From assembly GCA_051745395.1 (NCBI GenBank), contig JBNJEA010000009.1, positions 1-41,163 on the forward strand: 41,163 nucleotides of DNA, written 5' to 3'. The DNA comes from JBNJEA01 sp051745395. GTDB taxonomy: Bacteria; Desulfobacterota; Desulfobacteria; Desulfobacterales; Desulfosalsimonadaceae. Shown here in pieces: positions 39,985-41,163 of this stretch (its first letter is position 1; each line of letters opens with the position of its first letter). Under the pieces are notes generated by a model. That model saw only the letters and a list, made by a program, of their open reading frames with translations, was not told the origin of the DNA and made no database searches. The position numbers and the translations under genes are program-made.

Positions 39985-41163
39985 TCATGCAGAGTTCCGG
40001 CTTGCATTGATATTGCCGTACAATGACCGGTGAATCATTTTTTCATAGGCTTGCATATGGTCTGATTTTTTATCGATTTTCTGGAATGCATATTGCTGGA
40101 TCGTCAGCAGCGGCAGGACAATGTTTTCCCTGATCTGTATTGACCGACTCGATATCGGCTCCTCTTCCATCAGGAATCGGCTGTCGGAAACAAGAAGGGT
40201 CATCTGTTTTGACAGTTCAAATTCTTCAAGCAAGATATTCCAGAAGTCTTTATATGCCTCATCCCTGCTGATATATGCCGTTAATCCGAAGCAGCATTTT
40301 GACATGGACATCATGCTGTTTAAAATCAAGGCCTTGAAAAAGGGCACCTCCCGGTACAATTTTCTCAATTCGTCGATACCGACATCATCGGCCAGTGCCT
40401 TCAGGGCGGTCCCGACACCGAAATAGCCGGGAACATTCTGCCTGAGCTGGCTCCATGACTCCACAAACGAAATGGCTCTCAAGTCCTTTAACGTCAGCTT
40501 ATCCGTTTTTCCCCTTTTGGCCGGCCGGCTGCCGATATTTGCCATGCTGTAATATTTTAAGGTGCTTTTGTTCTCCAGGTATGGCAGAAACCGTTCGTGG
40601 TTCTTGAGCGCCGTATATTTTTCATGGCTTAAGCGGGCCATTCGTTCGATCATCTGCCGCGCTTTTTCCGGAATATCATCTCCGGTTTCGGACAGACCGG
40701 GCGAAAGACCGGCGGTCAATAACTGTTCGCAGTGATGGATGAACTGGGATCGGGTGCCGTACTGGCTGGTAATGGTCTGGCCCTGGATGGTCAACTGGAT
40801 CGCATGATTGGCAATGCGCGGGCCCTGCGCGGCATAAAACTGATGCGCCTTCCCGCCGCCGCGGGCGGGCGGTCCCCCCCGGCCGTCAAAAAAGACAGCC
40901 TTGATATGATTCTGCTCACAAACGGCAGTCAACGCCTCCTTGCAATCCGTGAGCGACAAATGCTTGCCGAGTTTCAGCAGGCGATCGAATGCAGCGTCTT
41001 CCACACTGTCATAGAGGACCACCTGTCGTTCCACATACTGGATGACCCGAAACATGAAATCGATTTTTTCTTCTTCCGACTCCAAGGTCGTGTGAACCCG
41101 AAAAAACGTATCCAGTATTTCCAACGGCTCTTTGCCGGATTCAAGGCCTTTTCTGCACTCATG
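39985..41163 (-). CDS. ppc: Phosphoenolpyruvate carboxylase, C-terminal part (runs off window)
   Basis: The frame is open to the window edge, so only the last ~392 residues are present; the full enzyme is usually about 900. Conserved PEPC segments are F-F-D-G-R-G-G-P-P-A-R-G-G-G (phosphoenolpyruvate-binding glycine-rich loop), Q-G-Q-T-I-T-S-Q-Y-G and I-G-S-R-P-A-K-R-G. The family's usual F-H-G-R-G-G loop reads F-D-G-R-G-G here. The enzyme carboxylates phosphoenolpyruvate to oxaloacetate in the cytoplasm, feeding the TCA pool. The C-terminus, usually Q-N-T-G in classical PEPC, reads A-S-R-N-S-A, which is unusual and may mark a divergent branch. No gene follows it closely. Confidence 0.88.
   Translation of the reverse strand, partial: HECRKGLESGKEPLEILDTFFRVHTTLESEEEKIDFMFRVIQYVERQVVLYDSVEDAAFDRLLKLGKHLSLTDCKEALTAVCEQNHIKAVFFDGRGGPPARGGGKAHQFYAAQGPRIANHAIQLTIQGQTITSQYGTRSQFIHHCEQLLTAGLSPGLSETGDDIPEKARQMIERMARLSHEKYTALKNHERFLPYLENKSTLKYYSMANIGSRPAKRGKTDKLTLKDLRAISFVESWSQLRQNVPGYFGVGTALKALADDVGIDELRKLYREVPFFKALILNSMMSMSKCCFGLTAYISRDEAYKDFWNILLEEFELSKQMTLLVSDSRFLMEEEPISSRSIQIRENIVLPLLTIQQYAFQKIDKKSDHMQAYEKMIHRSLYGNINASRNSA

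Overview
The window looks like a chromosomal segment of an anaerobic Desulfobacterota (sulfate-reducer lineage) bacterium. This is inferred from gene content, not from a marker gene: iron-sulfur and molybdopterin redox enzymes, a rubrerythrin-like diiron protein, a DUF3786 protein, several sigma-54 promoters and activators, PAS/GAF sensors ending in a CxxC module, and a GEMM-type riboswitch. No rRNA, tRNA, CRISPR array or complete insertion sequence was found.

Layout. 1-1.5 kb: small heat-shock protein, ferritin-like protein and a 70-aa protein, all on the minus strand. 1.5-9.5 kb: a minus-strand operon encoding a TSUP (TauE/SafE) transporter with a periplasmic domain, two membrane proteins (one Oxa1/DUF106-like), a cytoplasmic PhsA/PsrA-type molybdoenzyme, its four-cluster ferredoxin subunit and a GltD-like FAD/NAD(P) oxidoreductase. 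9.5-13.1 kb: a divergent operon encoding a small membrane protein, a histidine kinase and an NtrC-type regulator. The intergenic region holds a sigma-54 promoter facing each way with TGCA palindromes between them, so this two-component system very probably controls both operons. The likely chemistry is NAD(P)H-linked reduction of thiosulfate, polysulfide or a similar sulfur compound, with sulfite moved by the TSUP protein; the substrate is inference.

13.1-17.4 kb: two kinase-less sensor proteins with a shared and recently duplicated C-terminal CxxC module, a J-domain protein, a DUF3786 protein, a MITE-like repeat and a 38-aa microprotein with its own ribosome site and terminator. 17.7-22.3 kb: a sigma-54 activator with an unrecognised N-terminus, a secreted CARDB/choice-of-anchor-U protein, and a small protein joining an HTH to an RNA polymerase alpha-CTD-like domain behind a sigma-54 promoter. 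22.4-25 kb: a secreted endonuclease/exonuclease/phosphatase-family protein under a GEMM riboswitch, and a divergent HDOD protein.

25-36 kb: M24 peptidase, alpha/beta hydrolase, a double 4Fe-4S protein, a RhlE-like DEAD-box helicase with an intrinsic terminator in its leader, a 1009-aa lipoprotein, a LysE-family exporter, a remnant of a B12-binding radical SAM gene, and a DUF2141-OmpV fusion protein. 36-41.2 kb: a more accessory stretch with MazEF and VapBC toxin-antitoxin pairs flanking a frameshifted GMC oxidoreductase, then the C-terminal part of phosphoenolpyruvate carboxylase running off the window end.
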